This document shows, piece by piece, positions 1 through 7,774 of a stretch of DNA of 64,000 nucleotides (the stretch's first letter is position 1; each line of letters starts with the position of its first letter). Source of the DNA: RGIG8368 sp045540275 (GTDB taxonomy: Bacteria > Verrucomicrobiota > Kiritimatiellia > RFP12 > UBA1067); the NCBI GenBank assembly GCA_045540275.1, contig JAZQGX010000250.1, positions 1 to 64,000 of the forward strand. Reading direction: 5' to 3'. The notes under the pieces were generated by a model, which worked only from the letters and a program-made list of their open reading frames with translations, searched no databases and was not told the origin of the DNA. Made by a program: the position numbers and the translations under genes.

Positions 1-221
1 TGCTCACCATCCCGTCCAAGTGGGCGCAAAAATGCGGTTTGGAGTGTCAACGTGACGAGCAGCTTGCCAAAATTAATGAAGCAAAGCGTCAAATTGCCCA
101 ATACAAGGATTGGCAGCACCGCTTCAAAACCGATGCCGAGTTTGTTGAGCACGCCGCTCGTGAAACCCGTCTCGTCCAGGCCGGGGAGTTGGTTTTCGTT
201 TTTGACCGGGAAAAACAATAA
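1..221 (+). CDS. FtsB/DivIC-like septum formation initiator, C-terminal part (5' end outside window)
   Basis: The reading frame is open to the left edge (first full codon at position 3) and ends at TAA 219-221, so only the last 72 or so residues are visible. They contain a charged, helical stretch (about residues 14-45) and then a region reading VEHAARE, then GELVF. This matches the end of the FtsB/DivIC family, where a coiled coil precedes a conserved 'ARE...GE' segment. Family members are small bitopic membrane proteins that join FtsL and FtsQ/DivIB at the division septum. The neighbours comF, murD and ftsW fit a cell-division cluster. The signal anchor and the start lie outside the window. 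The internal TTG at 39 has no need to be a start. Family assignment is an inference from a short tail. Confidence 0.6.
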   Translation, partial: LTIPSKWAQKCGLECQRDEQLAKINEAKRQIAQYKDWQHRFKTDAEFVEHAARETRLVQAGELVFVFDREKQ

Positions 222-254
222 TCCGTATATTTCTCCTTTCCGGGAGGTTTGGCA

Positions 255-995
255 GTGTCGTTTTTCCGCTCCTTGTTTTCCTCTGCGGCAGATATGATTT
301 ATCCTCGCCATTGCCCCTCATGCGGCAATGTTTCGGATCGTCCACACCGTCATGTCTGCTGGGATTGTTTTTCGTCGATCGAATGGTATCAAGAAGGTCT
401 TTGCGAACAGTGCGGCGGTTTTTTCGGCGGTAAAATCAAGCATCGGTACATCTGCTCTCGCTGCGCGTCAGGAATGAATCATTTCGACCGGGCCCGTGCC
501 GCATCGCGTTATGACGGAAATATGAAAAAAATTATCGCGGCGTTCAAATACGAGGGGGGTGTGTGGCTGACTGAAGATTTGACCGATGTGCTTGAAGGGT
601 GCGTGCGCGCGCATTTCGACATCGCTCGAATCGATGCGGTGCTGCCGGTACCGCTCTATCATGCTCGAGAGCGTGAACGCAAATACAATCAATCTGCTTT
701 TTTGGCCATGGCGTTGGCGAAGCGAATTGGACGGCGGTACGATGCGGCTGCTCTTTTCAGGAGCGTCAATACTCGCACCCAAACCAGGTTTGACGCCAGA
801 GGACGCAGATTGAACGTGGGCAATTCATTTGTGGTCAGAAAACCGGAAATGATTTTTCACCGCCGCATTTTGCTGGTTGATGACGTTATGACCACCGGAG
901 CAACCTTCGATTCCTGCGCAAGAGCACTGAAACGGGCGGGGGCGAGCGAGGTATGGGCGATAGCGTGCGCCCGGAGCGACATAGAGAAAAAATGA
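255..995 (+). CDS. comF: ComF family phosphoribosyltransferase-like protein
   Basis: This 246-residue protein has the two parts typical of ComF/GntX. The N-terminus carries paired cysteines that would bind zinc (C20, C23, C35, C38, then C50, C53 and a CSRC motif near residue 70). The C-terminus is a type I phosphoribosyltransferase fold with the PRPP-binding motif ILLVDDVMTTGAT at about residues 205-217. In naturally competent bacteria ComF supports DNA uptake; in other bacteria its role is unclear, and no other competence gene is visible here. I place the start at GTG 255 because the Shine-Dalgarno GGGAGG at 242-247 is 7 nt upstream of it, whereas the in-frame TTG at 249 lies only 1 nt from that site. 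The stop overlaps the murD start (ATGA at 992-995), so the two are probably translationally coupled. Confidence 0.85.
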   Translation: MSFFRSLFSSAADMIYPRHCPSCGNVSDRPHRHVCWDCFSSIEWYQEGLCEQCGGFFGGKIKHRYICSRCASGMNHFDRARAASRYDGNMKKIIAAFKYEGGVWLTEDLTDVLEGCVRAHFDIARIDAVLPVPLYHARERERKYNQSAFLAMALAKRIGRRYDAAALFRSVNTRTQTRFDARGRRLNVGNSFVVRKPEMIFHRRILLVDDVMTTGATFDSCARALKRAGASEVWAIACARSDIEKK

Positions 996-2332
996 AAACA
1001 GAAAACCGTATGAAAAAGGCATTGGTCGCGGGAACCGGAGTCAGCGGCATGGCCGCCGTCAGACTGCTGGCGCGCGAGGGTTACAAAATCACGGTCGTTG
1101 ACGGCTCAGAGGTGTCGACACCGGCCGCCAGACTGTTTTCGGATATGGCGCTTGAAGTGTACGCTCATGCCGACTCTGCGTCTCTGCCTGTCAGCGCCGA
1201 CTTCGATCTGGCGGTAATAAGTCCGGCGTTCGCCTTGACCCACCCATGGGTAAAGCAGCTGCGTGAGGCGGGGGTTGAAACCATTTCGGAATTGGAGCTG
1301 GGAAGCAGATTTTGGAAAAACCGGATTCTTGCTGTTACCGGAAGCAAAGGGAAAAGCTCAATTGTGAAATTCTGCGCCGACGCGCTGAACGCTTCCGGCA
1401 TCAGCGCCAGATGCGCCGGAAATTACGGATTGCCGTTGACGGAACTGCTGCTGGACGCGCCGCAAACGCAAGTGGCGGTGGTGGAGGTCAGTTCGTTTCA
1501 GATGGAATTGACCGAGAGCTTTTCACCGGAAGTGGCGATATTGCTGAATGTTCAGGCCGATCATCTTGACCGGCACGGAACGTTAGACGAGTATCGCCGC
1601 CTTAAAATCAAAATGTTCTCAAAAATGAAGACGGGGGGGCTGGCGATAGTTCCCGCATCGGAGATGTCCGGAGCGCAATTGTGCGGCGGTGCGGCATGCA
1701 CGAGTTTCGGATCGGACGGCGAGCCTTGGCACTACGGGAAGGGGTGTATTTTCGGCCCGGATGTGACAATTGCAATCGAAGGTAGCTGGTTTGACAATCC
1801 GATTTTTGGAGTTTCGGCGGCGGCGGCCGCCGCCGCACTTTCGTACATGGGGCTTTCCACCTCCCAAATTGCGCGCGCCGCTCGTGATTTTCAACCTTTA
1901 CCGCACCGGATGCAGCTGATTTTGCGGAGCCGTAACGGCGTTGATTTTGTCGATGATTCCAAGGCGACAAGCCTTTCGGCGACGGCTGCGGCGCTGGCGA
2001 TGACCCCGGGAAGCGTAAGATTGATAGCCGGGGGGATTTTAAAAGAAAAAAAAATCGATTTTTTAAAAGAAATGCTGGCAAAAAAGGTGAAAAAAGTGTA
2101 TCTTATCGGAAGTTGTGCGGTTGAAATGGAGCAGGCTTGGAGCGGATGTGTTCCGTGCGAGATTTGCTACACGATTGACCGGGCAGTTCGTGCGGCAAAT
2201 GCCCAGGCCGGCAAAGGGGATACGGTTCTCTTGTCACCTGGAACGGCCAGCTTTGATCAATTTACCGGTTATCGGGAGAGAGGAGATCGTTTTGCAGCGT
2301 GTGTACGCGAGGTAGCGGACTGCGTATTGTGA
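992..2332 (+). CDS. murD: UDP-N-acetylmuramoyl-L-alanine:D-glutamate ligase MurD
   Basis: MurD is the cytoplasmic ATP-dependent ligase that adds D-glutamate to UDP-MurNAc-L-alanine in peptidoglycan precursor synthesis. The 446-residue protein has an N-terminal nucleotide-binding fold (GTGVSG near residue 14), the ATP loop TGSKGKSS ending at residue 123, the Mur-ligase segment with DHLDRHG, the LPHRM motif, a DDSKATS segment and a C-terminal SPGTASFDQF motif. These are the signature blocks of MurD rather than MurC, E or F. The ATP loop has Ser where many MurD proteins have Thr. The start at ATG 992 overlaps the comF stop. A longer in-frame extension from 953 would overlap comF more and lacks the family fold. 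ATG 1010 is a possible shorter start but has no clear ribosome site. MurC and MurB are encoded as a fusion at 28465-30804. Confidence 0.95.
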   Translation: MKTENRMKKALVAGTGVSGMAAVRLLAREGYKITVVDGSEVSTPAARLFSDMALEVYAHADSASLPVSADFDLAVISPAFALTHPWVKQLREAGVETISELELGSRFWKNRILAVTGSKGKSSIVKFCADALNASGISARCAGNYGLPLTELLLDAPQTQVAVVEVSSFQMELTESFSPEVAILLNVQADHLDRHGTLDEYRRLKIKMFSKMKTGGLAIVPASEMSGAQLCGGAACTSFGSDGEPWHYGKGCIFGPDVTIAIEGSWFDNPIFGVSAAAAAAALSYMGLSTSQIARAARDFQPLPHRMQLILRSRNGVDFVDDSKATSLSATAAALAMTPGSVRLIAGGILKEKKIDFLKEMLAKKVKKVYLIGSCAVEMEQAWSGCVPCEICYTIDRAVRAANAQAGKGDTVLLSPGTASFDQFTGYRERGDRFAACVREVADCVL

Positions 2333-2371
2333 ATTCGCTCAACTCTGGAAGACTGAACAAGTAAGGAAAAA

Positions 2372-3382
2372 ATGATGAAAAAAATAATGATGAATAGTCT
2401 TTTTACCGTGCCCGCTTTGGCGGCAATTTTTCTCGTCGGCTGCCACACTAAGCAGCCAAAGGTCGATGATTCGGCCACCATGCTCCCCCCAGACGCTCCA
2501 TTGAGCGATGTGGGCGAAGCACCGAAAGTGAAGGATGTCCCCGCGCCGGTCGAAGAGACCAAGCCCGCAGCGGTCGAGACGGTGGCTGCCGAAGAGAGCA
2601 CCATTTACACCATTCGCAAGAACGACACGATTTCCGGCGTTGCCGTCCGCTATGGGGTACGCTGGCAGGATGTAATGGCGATCAATCCCGGCATCAATCC
2701 CAAACGCCTGCGCGTCGGTCAGACCATTCGCCTTCCCGGCAAGATTGATATTGAAAAGCCGGTGGCGGTTTCTTCGGCAAGTGGCCGCAGGTCCGCTAGC
2801 ATCAAGGCTCCAGTCGTTGCCGCGGTTAGCGGTCCGACCACCACGTATGTTGTTCGCAAGGGGGATGTGCTTTCCACAATAGCGCTTCGCCATGGCGTCA
2901 AGGTTGCAGCCATTCGCACCGCCAACCCCAAGTTGAAGGGCGATAAGATTTTCGTCGGTCAAAAGCTTGTAATTCCTGCTGGCAAGAAAAAGTCCTCTCA
3001 GGGAAAGACCTCGAAGAAGGTTGATGCCAAGCCGGTAAGCGTTTCAGCCGGGGTGAAGACCGCCGCCGAAGCGAAGCCCGCCACGCCCAAAGTTGAGGTG
3101 AAGGAAGAGGTCAAGCCCGCCGCACCAAAAGTTGAGGTGAAGGAGGAGGTCACGCTCGCCGCGCCCAAAGTTGAAGTGAAGGAAGAGGTCAAGACCGCCG
3201 CACCCGCTCCTGCAACCGCTGCAAATACCACCACCTACACGGTTAAAGAAGGTGAGGACGTTTTTGCAGTGGCAATTCGCTGGGGCATCAGCGTCAATGC
3301 GCTCAAAGAACTCAACAACCTTACCACCAACGAGTTGAAAGCCGGTCAGGTGCTACGCATCCCCGCCGATTCGCTGCAGTAA
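2372..3382 (+). CDS. Lipoprotein with three LysM domains
   Basis: The 336-residue product starts with a lipoprotein signal (hydrophobic stretch, then LVGC), so it is probably acylated and anchored in the envelope. Three LysM domains follow, at about residues 77-121, 156-200 and 287-331, each beginning with a YT/YVV-(R/K)-(K/E)-(G/N) block and ending in an 'RxP/VIP' strand. LysM domains bind N-acetylglucosamine-containing glycans such as peptidoglycan. No hydrolase domain is present, so the protein looks like a binding or scaffold component. Between LysM 2 and 3 is a Lys/Glu/Pro/Ala-rich linker containing a 13-residue tandem repeat. The Shine-Dalgarno AAGGA ends 5 nt before ATG 2372. Its place between murD and ftsW suggests a role in wall growth or division; this is an inference. 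Confidence 0.85.
   Translation: MMKKIMMNSLFTVPALAAIFLVGCHTKQPKVDDSATMLPPDAPLSDVGEAPKVKDVPAPVEETKPAAVETVAAEESTIYTIRKNDTISGVAVRYGVRWQDVMAINPGINPKRLRVGQTIRLPGKIDIEKPVAVSSASGRRSASIKAPVVAAVSGPTTTYVVRKGDVLSTIALRHGVKVAAIRTANPKLKGDKIFVGQKLVIPAGKKKSSQGKTSKKVDAKPVSVSAGVKTAAEAKPATPKVEVKEEVKPAAPKVEVKEEVTLAAPKVEVKEEVKTAAPAPATAANTTTYTVKEGEDVFAVAIRWGISVNALKELNNLTTNELKAGQVLRIPADSLQ
3077..3193 (+). repeat. Three 39-nt in-frame tandem repeats in the LysM lipoprotein linker
   Basis: Three copies of a 39-nt unit (3077-3115, 3116-3154, 3155-3193) encode the motif PKVEVKEEV preceded by an alanine/proline-rich tetrapeptide. The copies differ at several bases, mostly at codon third positions, so the repeat has been under protein-level selection or is not recent. 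A partial fourth unit (Thr-Ala-Ala-Pro) follows. The linker would be extended and highly charged, and could change in length by slippage. Confidence 0.9.
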
Positions 3383-3400
3383 TATTTGTTGACGACATAA

Positions 3401-3443
3401 AATGGAGGCACTGCAAACATTTAGGTGTAGCAGTGCCTCCATT
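3401..3443. other. Perfect 14-bp inverted repeat between the LysM gene and ftsW
   Basis: The arms AATGGAGGCACTGC (3401-3414) and GCAGTGCCTCCATT (3430-3443) are perfect complements separated by a 15-nt loop. As RNA this is a strong hairpin ending 17 nt before the ftsW start, just ahead of the GAGGGAG ribosome site. No run of T follows on either strand, so it is not a standard intrinsic terminator. It could stabilise or process the mRNA, attenuate ftsW, or be a protein-binding site. Confidence 0.7.
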
Positions 3444-3460
3444 GCCAGAGGGAGACGATA

Positions 3461-4609
3461 ATGCGAAAAACACTTGGATTGTTAATGGCATCGGCGATCG
3501 TATTGTTTTCCATGGGCATTATCGTTCTTTCTTCTGCCAGCTCTGAAATCGCCGCCCGTAAGCACCACGACCCGAATCACTTCGTCGACAAGCAGCTGTT
3601 CTGGTTCGCTGTTTCGCTTGTTGTAGCATTGATTTTCTGTTATTTCAATTATCAGTGGTGGCGTGAATACCCGGTGCTGACCGTGCTTTTCTACGGTGCG
3701 GTGATGCTGTTGTTGATTCTGGTGATAATGCCGGGAATCAGGCATCGTATCAACGGTTCGTTCCGCTGGCTGACGATTTGCGGTTTTACACTGCAACCAA
3801 GCGAGTTCGCAAAAGTGGCGGTCGTCATCTCGTTGAGCGCGTATTTGCAGCACATTGGCGGCAAAGTGCGTTCTTTTGTCAAGGGATTAGTCATCCCGTC
3901 GCTGCTTATCGTAGTTCCGCTTGGTCTTATTCTGGCCGAACCGGATTACGGCTCGCTGGCGGTTGTGGCCGCCGCCGGGTTTGTATTAATGTTTGTGGCT
4001 GGCACTAGGATACAATATCTGTTATCTGCCGGAGGCATTTTGGTTCCTGTAGTAGGTGCATTCCTTTGTTTCAACGGCAATCGCATGGTCCGTTTGCGCG
4101 CATGGCTTGACGGGTCCGATTCAGCGAATACCGCTGGGCATCAGCTTAACATGGCAAAAGAGGCGCTGATGAACGGTGGAGCTTGGGGCAAGGGCTACAT
4201 GAACAGTATCCAAAAGCATTTTTACACGCCCGAGGCCCACACCGATTTCATTTTTTCAATCGGTGGTGAAGAATTCGGTTTTATCTTTTCGATGCTGGTG
4301 ATAATATGTTTCGTCATTTTGATGTGTTGCGGCGTTCGCATTGCCATCAAGGCCCCCGACCGCCTCGGTAAACTGCTGGCGTTTGGAATGATTTTTCTGT
4401 TGGTGTCGCAAGCAATCGCCAATATCGGAGTGGTTACCGGACTGCTTCCGACCAAGGGGTTGGCGTTGCCGCTGTTCAGTTACGGTGGCACGAATTTGTT
4501 TACGGCGAGCATCATTTTAGGAACGCTGATAAATATCGGCAGACATACGCTGGAAGAGGAGATGGAGTTTCGAACCCAGCCCGTCAAAAATGTTTTAACG
4601 GATTTTTAG
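3461..4609 (+). CDS. ftsW: FtsW-type SEDS peptidoglycan glycosyltransferase
   Basis: SEDS proteins polymerise lipid II into glycan strands together with a class B penicillin-binding protein. The 382-residue protein has about ten hydrophobic segments and the SEDS landmarks: QPSEFAK near residue 113, the large extracytoplasmic loop with EAHTDFIFS around the catalytic Asp (D262), and the C-terminal SYGGTN block (commonly SYGGSS). The EAHTDFIF form is more typical of FtsW than RodA, and the murD and FtsB-like neighbours also favour the division enzyme; RodA cannot be fully excluded. Translation probably uses GAGGGAG about 8 nt upstream. A perfect hairpin lies just before that site. The cognate PBP (FtsI) is not in the window. 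Confidence 0.85.
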   Translation: MRKTLGLLMASAIVLFSMGIIVLSSASSEIAARKHHDPNHFVDKQLFWFAVSLVVALIFCYFNYQWWREYPVLTVLFYGAVMLLLILVIMPGIRHRINGSFRWLTICGFTLQPSEFAKVAVVISLSAYLQHIGGKVRSFVKGLVIPSLLIVVPLGLILAEPDYGSLAVVAAAGFVLMFVAGTRIQYLLSAGGILVPVVGAFLCFNGNRMVRLRAWLDGSDSANTAGHQLNMAKEALMNGGAWGKGYMNSIQKHFYTPEAHTDFIFSIGGEEFGFIFSMLVIICFVILMCCGVRIAIKAPDRLGKLLAFGMIFLLVSQAIANIGVVTGLLPTKGLALPLFSYGGTNLFTASIILGTLINIGRHTLEEEMEFRTQPVKNVLTDF

Positions 4610-4623
4610 CAAGGAGAAAACAA

Positions 4624-6438
4624 ATGAGTCAAAAGTTGCTTCTGTCAGCAAATGAAGCGGTGGCTTGGGGGGCGTACAAGGCCGGATGTTCGGTTGCCTC
4701 TGCATATCCCGGAACCCCCAGTACCGAAATAATGGAGAATATTGCAAAATTCAAGGACTCGATATCATGCGAGTGGGCGGTCAACGAGAAGGTCGCGATG
4801 GAAGTGGCGGTCGGCGCATCCATCGCCGGTGTCCGCGCACTTACCGCAATGAAGCATGTGGGTCTTAACGTAGCGATGGATCCGCTCATGACATATGCCT
4901 ATGTCGGAACCAACGGCGGTATGGTGATTGTATCGGCCGATGACCCCGGCATGCACTCTTCGCAAAACGAGCAGGACAATCGCAATATCGCGAAGTTTGC
5001 TCGTCTCCCGCTTTTCGAACCGGCGGACTCCCAAGAGGCTTTCGACATGACCAAGGCTGCGTTCGAGCTTTCCGAGCGCTCCGGAGCCCCCGTCATTCTC
5101 CGGTTGACCACGCGCACTTCGCATACCTCAACCGTGGTTGATGTCGGCGACGATGCCCCGGTGCAGCCGCCCGCGAAGCCGTACGTCAAGGATATTTCAC
5201 GCACGATTCCGGTTCCGATGTTTGCGCGCCGTCAGCGCGCGGAGGCCGGCGAGCGCACCGTCAGGCTTTCTGCCGAGGCTTGTCAGAGCCGCTTTAACCG
5301 GATTGAACGCGGCGACAATTCGCTGGGTATCATCACCTCCGGCGTCGCCTATCAATATGTCAAGGAGATTTTCCCTGAATATTCCATTTTGAAATTGGGC
5401 TTCACCAATCCGCTGCCGGCAGATTTGGTAAGAGAGTTTTGCGCTTCGGTTGAAAAGGTCGCCGTGGTCGAAGAGCTCGATCCGTTCCTTGAGGAGCAGA
5501 TCCGCGCTTTGGGAATCAACGTTGCAAGCCACACCACCGAACTTGATATGTATGAGCTCAATCCAATGCGACTTGCGGCGTTGCGCGCAGAGTTGCTCGG
5601 AGAGAATGCCCCTCAGTATCCCGAGCGCCGCGATGCAGGGTTGCCGACCCGTCCGCCGGTGCTTTGTCCGGGGTGCTCGCATCGCAGCGTATTCTACATT
5701 CTCAAGAAGCTCGGAGCAACGGTAACCGGAGATATCGGTTGCTATACTCTTGGCGCGTTTCCTCCGCTCAGCGCAATGGATACCACCATCTGCATGGGGG
5801 CCTGCATCGGCAACGCCTTCGGCATGGAGAAGGCTCGTCTTCCGGAGCGTCAGCGCGCCGAAGGCGGCAAAGGCCGTCTTTGCGCGGTTATCGGAGATAG
5901 CACATTCTTCCATTCCGGAATGACCGGACTGCTCAATGTCATGTACAATGGCGGTAAAATCACCACCGTGGTGCTTGACAATCGAATTACGGCAATGACC
6001 GGTCATCAGGAAAATCCCGGATCCGGCAAGACCCTCTGCGGTGATGCCGCACCGGTTACCGACATTTGCGAAATTGCCAAGGCGATGGGATGCCGTCATG
6101 TCGCCAAGGTGGACGCTTATGATCTGGCCGCGTTGGAGAAGACGCTTCAGGAGGCGTTGGATTGCGACGAGCCGGCGTTGGTGGTTGCCGGCGGTCCGTG
6201 CCGCGTAGCCGCAAAGATGATGGGCAAGAACGGTTTCGTCGTCGATCTTGAAAAGTGCAAGGCTTGCGGCGCGTGTTTCAAACTCGGATGTCCGGCAATC
6301 GAGCGCGGCAAAGCCGCCGACGCTTCTGGCAAGCGCTTCTATTCGCATATCGATACGGAGCAATGCTCCGGTTGCAACGTCTGCGCTCAGGTCTGCCCGT
6401 TCGGCGCGATTTCACCGATCGGGAAGAAGGGTGTCTGA
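4624..6438 (+). CDS. iorA: Indolepyruvate:ferredoxin oxidoreductase, alpha subunit
   Basis: IorA is the thiamine-diphosphate subunit of an oxygen-sensitive enzyme that oxidatively decarboxylates aryl-pyruvates from aromatic amino acids to aryl-acetyl-CoA, reducing ferredoxin. The 604-residue protein starts with a pyruvate:ferredoxin oxidoreductase-type domain, has a CPGCSHR motif near residue 346 that is typical of the family, a thiamine-diphosphate segment with GDSTFFHSG and LDNRITAMTG, and two C-terminal [4Fe-4S] sites. The first uses C545, C548, C551 and C556 with the longer IorA spacing; the second uses C581, C584, C587 and C591. AAGGAG lies 7 nt before ATG 4624. The beta subunit gene (iorB) is usually adjacent but is not found here; a transporter gene follows. 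This supports anaerobic amino-acid catabolism. Confidence 0.9.
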   Translation: MSQKLLLSANEAVAWGAYKAGCSVASAYPGTPSTEIMENIAKFKDSISCEWAVNEKVAMEVAVGASIAGVRALTAMKHVGLNVAMDPLMTYAYVGTNGGMVIVSADDPGMHSSQNEQDNRNIAKFARLPLFEPADSQEAFDMTKAAFELSERSGAPVILRLTTRTSHTSTVVDVGDDAPVQPPAKPYVKDISRTIPVPMFARRQRAEAGERTVRLSAEACQSRFNRIERGDNSLGIITSGVAYQYVKEIFPEYSILKLGFTNPLPADLVREFCASVEKVAVVEELDPFLEEQIRALGINVASHTTELDMYELNPMRLAALRAELLGENAPQYPERRDAGLPTRPPVLCPGCSHRSVFYILKKLGATVTGDIGCYTLGAFPPLSAMDTTICMGACIGNAFGMEKARLPERQRAEGGKGRLCAVIGDSTFFHSGMTGLLNVMYNGGKITTVVLDNRITAMTGHQENPGSGKTLCGDAAPVTDICEIAKAMGCRHVAKVDAYDLAALEKTLQEALDCDEPALVVAGGPCRVAAKMMGKNGFVVDLEKCKACGACFKLGCPAIERGKAADASGKRFYSHIDTEQCSGCNVCAQVCPFGAISPIGKKGV

Positions 6439-6518
6439 TTGAGGTTGACAAGTTTTGCTGAAGCTTGGGATAATATCCCGTGCGTAAGCAGAGGGTTAAT
6501 ATCAAAGAAAGGAAGATT

Positions 6519-7772
6519 ATGTCTGATCAAGGTTCAATGTCGTTTTCAATGCGCGTAAAACTCAGCGCAATGATGTTCTTGCAGTTTATGATGCTGCCGG
6601 TATGGTTTATCCCGATGTTCGCTTATGTGAACAAGATGGAAGGCGGGGCACAGTGGGCGTTCTGGTGCGGACTGATTATGGCGTTCGGAACGATCACCTC
6701 GCCTCTTTTCGGTATGTTCTCCGATCGCTTCATGAACAGCGAAAAAGTATTGGCGCTCTGCAACTTCGCAAGTGCGGCGCTACTGTTGTGGGCGTGGAAA
6801 ATCCAGGATCCGAAAATGCTGTTCATCGCTTTGATGCTGGTGATGCTTTTCTACATGCCGACCTGGTCGCTGACCGCAACAATCGCCATGTCCAACAGCA
6901 CGACCGAAGCGTTCCCGCAGATCCGCGTTTTCGGATCGCTCGGTTGGGTCGCATCGGGTATCTTCAGCATTATCGGCACCAAGGTCTTCGGTATCCAGAA
7001 TTTCGACGCCACGTCCTACATATTCCTGGGGGGCGCGATCGCCGCGGTGATCGGCGGCGTTCTGGCGATGTTTCTCCCTGCAACCCCTCCCAAGGCCAAG
7101 GGCACTCCGATGGTTATCGGCGATGCGCTCGGACTTAAATCGCTCGTGCTTTTCAAACGTCTTGATTTTGCGGTCTTCGCCGTGTTGATCCTTTTGGCGA
7201 TGGTTCCGTTCCAGTGGTACAATGTCTACAACGGCACCTATCTGCAGGAGAAGGGTTTTGAATTCATCACCCTTACCATGAATCTCGGTCAGGTTTTCGA
7301 GCTGATTTTCATGCTGCTTATTCCGTTCATCCTCAAGAAGGCCGGCTACAAGTGGGCGATGGTCATCGGTTTGGCCGCTTTGATTTTCCGCTACGCGGCA
7401 TTCTACTGTGGTTCTCACTACGGATGCGTCGCCGGCAACTTCGGCGGCATTCTGATTCACGGTCTCATTTTCGGTCTGCTTATCGTCGGTTCGCAGATGT
7501 ATGTCGATGCCGTCGCCCCCGCCGATCTTCGCGGCCAGGCGCAAGGCTTGATCGGTTTGATCATGTTCGGCGGCGGCACGCTGCTCTCCAACTGGGTGTT
7601 CCAGAAGCTGCTGGAACGCAATGCCAGCGTTACGCCCGGCAACGGCGACATCGCCGAGGTTGTCACCCACAACTGGGACGGACCGTATCTGGTCGCACTG
7701 GGCATGGCGGTCGTTTTGACAATTTCCATGGCGCTGCTGTTCAATCCTAAGAAGAACGATAAGGCGGCATAA
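6519..7772 (+). CDS. MFS transporter, nucleoside:H+ symporter (NupG-like) family
   Basis: The 417-residue product has about 12 hydrophobic segments and resembles the nucleoside:proton symporter branch of the major facilitator superfamily. Visible family cues are the N-terminal segment with FLQFMMLPVWFIP, the GMFSDRF loop after TM2, and RVFGSLGWV before TM5, which is characteristic of NupG/XapB-type proteins. The substrate could be nucleosides or another small polar molecule; it cannot be read from sequence. The start at ATG 6519 is supported by AAGGAAG 4 nt upstream; an in-frame ATG-less extension from 6480 lacks a ribosome site. The next gene begins only 2 nt after the stop, so the symporter and the unusual permease downstream are likely co-translated. 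Confidence 0.8.
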   Translation: MSDQGSMSFSMRVKLSAMMFLQFMMLPVWFIPMFAYVNKMEGGAQWAFWCGLIMAFGTITSPLFGMFSDRFMNSEKVLALCNFASAALLLWAWKIQDPKMLFIALMLVMLFYMPTWSLTATIAMSNSTTEAFPQIRVFGSLGWVASGIFSIIGTKVFGIQNFDATSYIFLGGAIAAVIGGVLAMFLPATPPKAKGTPMVIGDALGLKSLVLFKRLDFAVFAVLILLAMVPFQWYNVYNGTYLQEKGFEFITLTMNLGQVFELIFMLLIPFILKKAGYKWAMVIGLAALIFRYAAFYCGSHYGCVAGNFGGILIHGLIFGLLIVGSQMYVDAVAPADLRGQAQGLIGLIMFGGGTLLSNWVFQKLLERNASVTPGNGDIAEVVTHNWDGPYLVALGMAVVLTISMALLFNPKKNDKAA

Positions 7773-7774
7773 AG

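Noticed and set aside
3389..3417. Promoter with TTGACG before ftsW
   Set aside because: No acceptable -10 lies at 16-18 bp, and the site is inside the hairpin region.
5197..6363. 388-codon open frame on the minus strand opposite iorA
   Set aside because: iorA has full cofactor motifs on the + strand. The antisense product has no recognisable domain, and codon bias in high-GC genes often leaves such long shadow frames.
6780..7670. 296-codon minus-strand frame opposite the MFS symporter
   Set aside because: Charged, Arg/Asp/Gln-rich product with no domain; it mirrors a real membrane-protein gene.
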